DNA of 7,103 nucleotides from the NCBI GenBank assembly GCA_900550595.1, contig URTB01000070.1, forward strand, positions 1 through 7,103. Direction: 5' to 3'. The notes below the pieces were generated by a model that saw nothing but the letters and a program-made list of their open reading frames with translations, was not told the origin of the DNA and made no database searches. This stretch comes from an uncultured Collinsella sp. Its GTDB lineage: Bacteria; Actinomycetota; Coriobacteriia; Coriobacteriales; Coriobacteriaceae. Of this stretch, positions 5,312-7,103 are shown in pieces (positions within the stretch are counted from its first letter, which is position 1; the number at the start of each line of letters is the position of its first letter). A program made the position numbers and the translations under genes.

Positions 5312-6385
5312 ATGTCATTTCTTGCCTGCGGACCCACGGCTTTTCAGTACTATCGCATCCCGCCCCAGATACTGGGACTCTATCCGGCAATCCTGCCGCC
5401 CGACCATGACCATCGCTTGGTACACTACTCAAAACAACCAGTATTTAAAGACTTGCTCGGCACACCAGTTTGGAGATTCGTGGGCGAAAGAAAACAGCGC
5501 GCGAACGGAAAGCTATTTCATAGCCGTCTGCTAACCCAAGAGCCGCCTCCTGGGTCGTTTAGGCAGACTGAGCATGGGTTTGATGTCACTTCACCGGAGT
5601 TCACGCTGCTCAGCCTTGCCACGCAGGTCTCACGCAGCCAGTTACTCATGGCTTGCTACGAGATGTGCGGCTCCTTTGCAGTGTTTAAGCCCTGCGAGCG
5701 AACGCAACAACAACTCGATGAAGCTATTTCGCTTAAGCTCATTCCGCCCAGCTGCGGCTGGGAGCGAGCTAACGACACCAAGGGCAATGACACCAACTTG
5801 TGGAAGCGCACGCCGCTTCTTACCGCAGCGGATATCGCCGCGTTCGCCAAGCAGGCCGCAGGCCTGCGCGGCGTTAAGCAGCTCCGCTGGGCCGCCGAAC
5901 GCATGACAGGACAGACCGCCTCGCCCTTTGAAGTCCAGACGTCAATTCTCATCTCGCTCCCCCGCGATGAGGGCGGTCTGGGCATCGACATCACCAATAA
6001 CGCGCGCATCCCGCTCAGCGAAGCCGCGCGTTCGCTGTATGACAAAACCTGCTGCTACGCCGATATCCTCATCGAAAGCGCCACCGACAGCATGGGCGTC
6101 ATCCTTGAATGCCAAGGCCGCTCCGCCCACGACAGCGAAGCCGCGAGCCTCTCCGATGCCGAGCGCGCCACCGCACTCACAAGCATGGGCTACGACGTCA
6201 TCCAAATTACCTATGACCAGATCAAGGAGAAGAAGAGCTTCAACCACATAGCCGAGCTCATCCATAAAAAGGCTGGGCTTCCCTACACCCCAAAGACTAA
6301 ACAGGAGCGCACTGCCGAAGATGCCCTGCGGCAAGAGCTACTTGTCGATTGGGTTGAGCTATTCACTGCCGGGCCGGCCAGCTAG
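5312..6385 (+). CDS. AbiEi-like protein with C-terminal PD-(D/E)XK (DUF559/Vsr-like) domain
   Basis: A 357-residue protein of two recognisable parts. Residues about 5-130 resemble the middle of AbiEi-type antitoxin and DUF559 proteins of Actinobacteria: LACGPTAFQYYRIPPQ corresponds to their start, and VTSPEFTLLSLATQ (92-105) to the usual TSP-x-x-TLLDLA. Residues about 203-320 have the order expected of a PD-(D/E)XK nuclease fold: Glu207 in SPFEVQ, Asp251 in CYADI, ECQGRSAH (266-273) in place of E-x-K or E-x-D-G, then SDAERATALTSMGYDV and a closing helix. No N-terminal winged helix, signal peptide or membrane segment is seen. The frame is open only from 5282, and ATG 5312 is the first good start, but its ribosome binding site is poor. 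The first 80 codons are less GC-rich than the rest. No toxin gene is adjacent, so it is an orphan. Nuclease activity and a defence role are inferences. Confidence 0.7.
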   Translation: MSFLACGPTAFQYYRIPPQILGLYPAILPPDHDHRLVHYSKQPVFKDLLGTPVWRFVGERKQRANGKLFHSRLLTQEPPPGSFRQTEHGFDVTSPEFTLLSLATQVSRSQLLMACYEMCGSFAVFKPCERTQQQLDEAISLKLIPPSCGWERANDTKGNDTNLWKRTPLLTAADIAAFAKQAAGLRGVKQLRWAAERMTGQTASPFEVQTSILISLPRDEGGLGIDITNNARIPLSEAARSLYDKTCCYADILIESATDSMGVILECQGRSAHDSEAASLSDAERATALTSMGYDVIQITYDQIKEKKSFNHIAELIHKKAGLPYTPKTKQERTAEDALRQELLVDWVELFTAGPAS

Positions 6386-7103
6386 CAGCTAGCAATCAGG
6401 GGCAGCGCAGACACATCGGGCGATTCGACACGGGCGGCAAAACCCGCCTCGGTTAGCTCGACGACCTCGGTAAACGTTGCATCGAAAAACTCCTCGGTTA
6501 GCAAGCGATACGGCGGATGATCGGGCTCGCCGGGGTTTTCGCGTACAATCTCGTGCATAACGCCGATGGTCTTGAGCACATACTCCTTATGGATGGGATA
6601 CTGACCAAAACGCGTCGCCGCAGTATAGAGGCGATCGGTCGCGCGCGGAATCGAAACAATGCTGAGCGTCTTGCCAAACCAGTCAAAGTCGCCTTGCTTT
6701 TTAATGCGGAATTCCTCGCACGGCTTGCCGCCGTGCGCCTCCAGGTACTGGTTCACGCGGGTATTCCACACAGTATCGGCCACAAGGTGAGACCAAACGC
6801 CCAGCGTCAGATCGAGCAGCGACTGCGCCACGTCATCGGGCGCGAGCGAAAACTCACAGGCGCCGGGACCGGCAACCGGCTCGGCGTTCTTGTAACGTTG
6901 GGGATAATGCACCCGATTGAGTCGCTCGCGTTCCTCGACAATCGAGGTGGCCTCAGCAGGTTCGCCCGCGGGTGCGCCTTTGAGCAACGGTGCCACATAG
7001 GTATCCCAGAACTCATGCTCACGAGGCTTGGGGATAGGCTCGGGCTTTGCAAAGTGCGTAATGCGGTACGGGATGGGATCGGCGATGCCAGGGACCATAT
7101 AGC
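6382..7103 (-). CDS. Probable metal-dependent hydrolase, zinc-dependent phospholipase C-like (5' end outside window)
   Basis: The frame stays open to the window edge, with a tyrosine codon directly before the ATG at 7098-7096. That ATG is therefore probably internal, and the N-terminus, where this family usually carries a first histidine, is missing. Counting from that ATG, the protein shows PGIADP (3-8), THF (14-16), an FW segment (30-31), and GVWSHLVADTVWN (100-112), followed by a mostly helical region to residue 238. The pattern of an early Asp, T-H-F and a later H-x-x-x-D (Asp7, His15, His104, Asp108) recalls metal ligands of uncharacterised zinc-dependent phospholipase C-like hydrolases. 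The match is from memory of motifs and is moderate at best. No signal peptide can be judged. The gene converges on the AbiEi-like gene and overlaps it by 4 bases, with no terminator visible between them. Confidence 0.6.
   Translation of the reverse strand, partial: YMVPGIADPIPYRITHFAKPEPIPKPREHEFWDTYVAPLLKGAPAGEPAEATSIVEERERLNRVHYPQRYKNAEPVAGPGACEFSLAPDDVAQSLLDLTLGVWSHLVADTVWNTRVNQYLEAHGGKPCEEFRIKKQGDFDWFGKTLSIVSIPRATDRLYTAATRFGQYPIHKEYVLKTIGVMHEIVRENPGEPDHPPYRLLTEEFFDATFTEVVELTEAGFAARVESPDVSALPLIASC

Noticed and set aside
5157..5534. 125-codon plus-strand frame starting inside the palindrome and overlapping the AbiEi-like gene
   Set aside because: Starts with TTG without a ribosome binding site, has no recognisable domain, and the overlapping 357-residue frame carries conserved motifs.

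Overview
The window looks like a chromosomal segment of a GC-rich member of the Coriobacteriia, most likely Collinsella or a close relative. This is an inference from base composition, from GC-rich codon choice in the long genes, and from the recalled style of the 357-residue AbiEi/DUF559-like protein, which resembles families common in that class. No rRNA, tRNA, CRISPR array, transposase or phage gene is visible.

Layout, left to right. Positions 1-67 hold the first codons of a minus-strand gene that leaves the window; it has a very basic Lys/Ala-rich N-terminus and a good ribosome binding site. Next comes an intrinsic terminator (117-152, minus strand), then a long GC-rich hairpin (212-299) in the 3' untranslated region of the next gene. 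From 2992 down to 311 lies a complete 893-residue P2-type Ca2+-transporting ATPase. Its upstream region (about 3104-2993) can fold into two hairpins with complementary loops, and one hairpin buries the Shine-Dalgarno sequence. This is a candidate regulatory RNA leader. The divergent intergenic region (2993-3433) also carries the pyruvate kinase promoter, with a perfect TATAAT box and paired CGGTCG repeats 21 bp apart.

Pyruvate kinase (3434-4894, plus strand) is complete and ends in a strong intrinsic terminator (4923-4959). The next 352 bases have no gene. They contain a striking 135-bp interrupted palindrome (5133-5267) with perfect 21-bp arms and a second symmetric 10-bp stem. Just downstream is a 357-residue protein (5312-6385) with an AbiEi-like N-terminal part and a C-terminal PD-(D/E)XK (DUF559/Vsr-like) nuclease-type domain, without a visible toxin partner. 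It converges on a minus-strand gene (7103-6382, 5' end outside the window) for a probable metal-dependent hydrolase of the zinc-dependent phospholipase C-like type. The two stop codons share one CTAG.

The ATPase and pyruvate kinase are housekeeping genes (ion export and glycolysis) and are divergently transcribed, but nothing shows functional coupling. The accessory-looking part is 5133-6385: the palindromic element plus the orphan nuclease-like gene. The two observations most worth testing are the ATPase leader RNA and the 135-bp palindrome.
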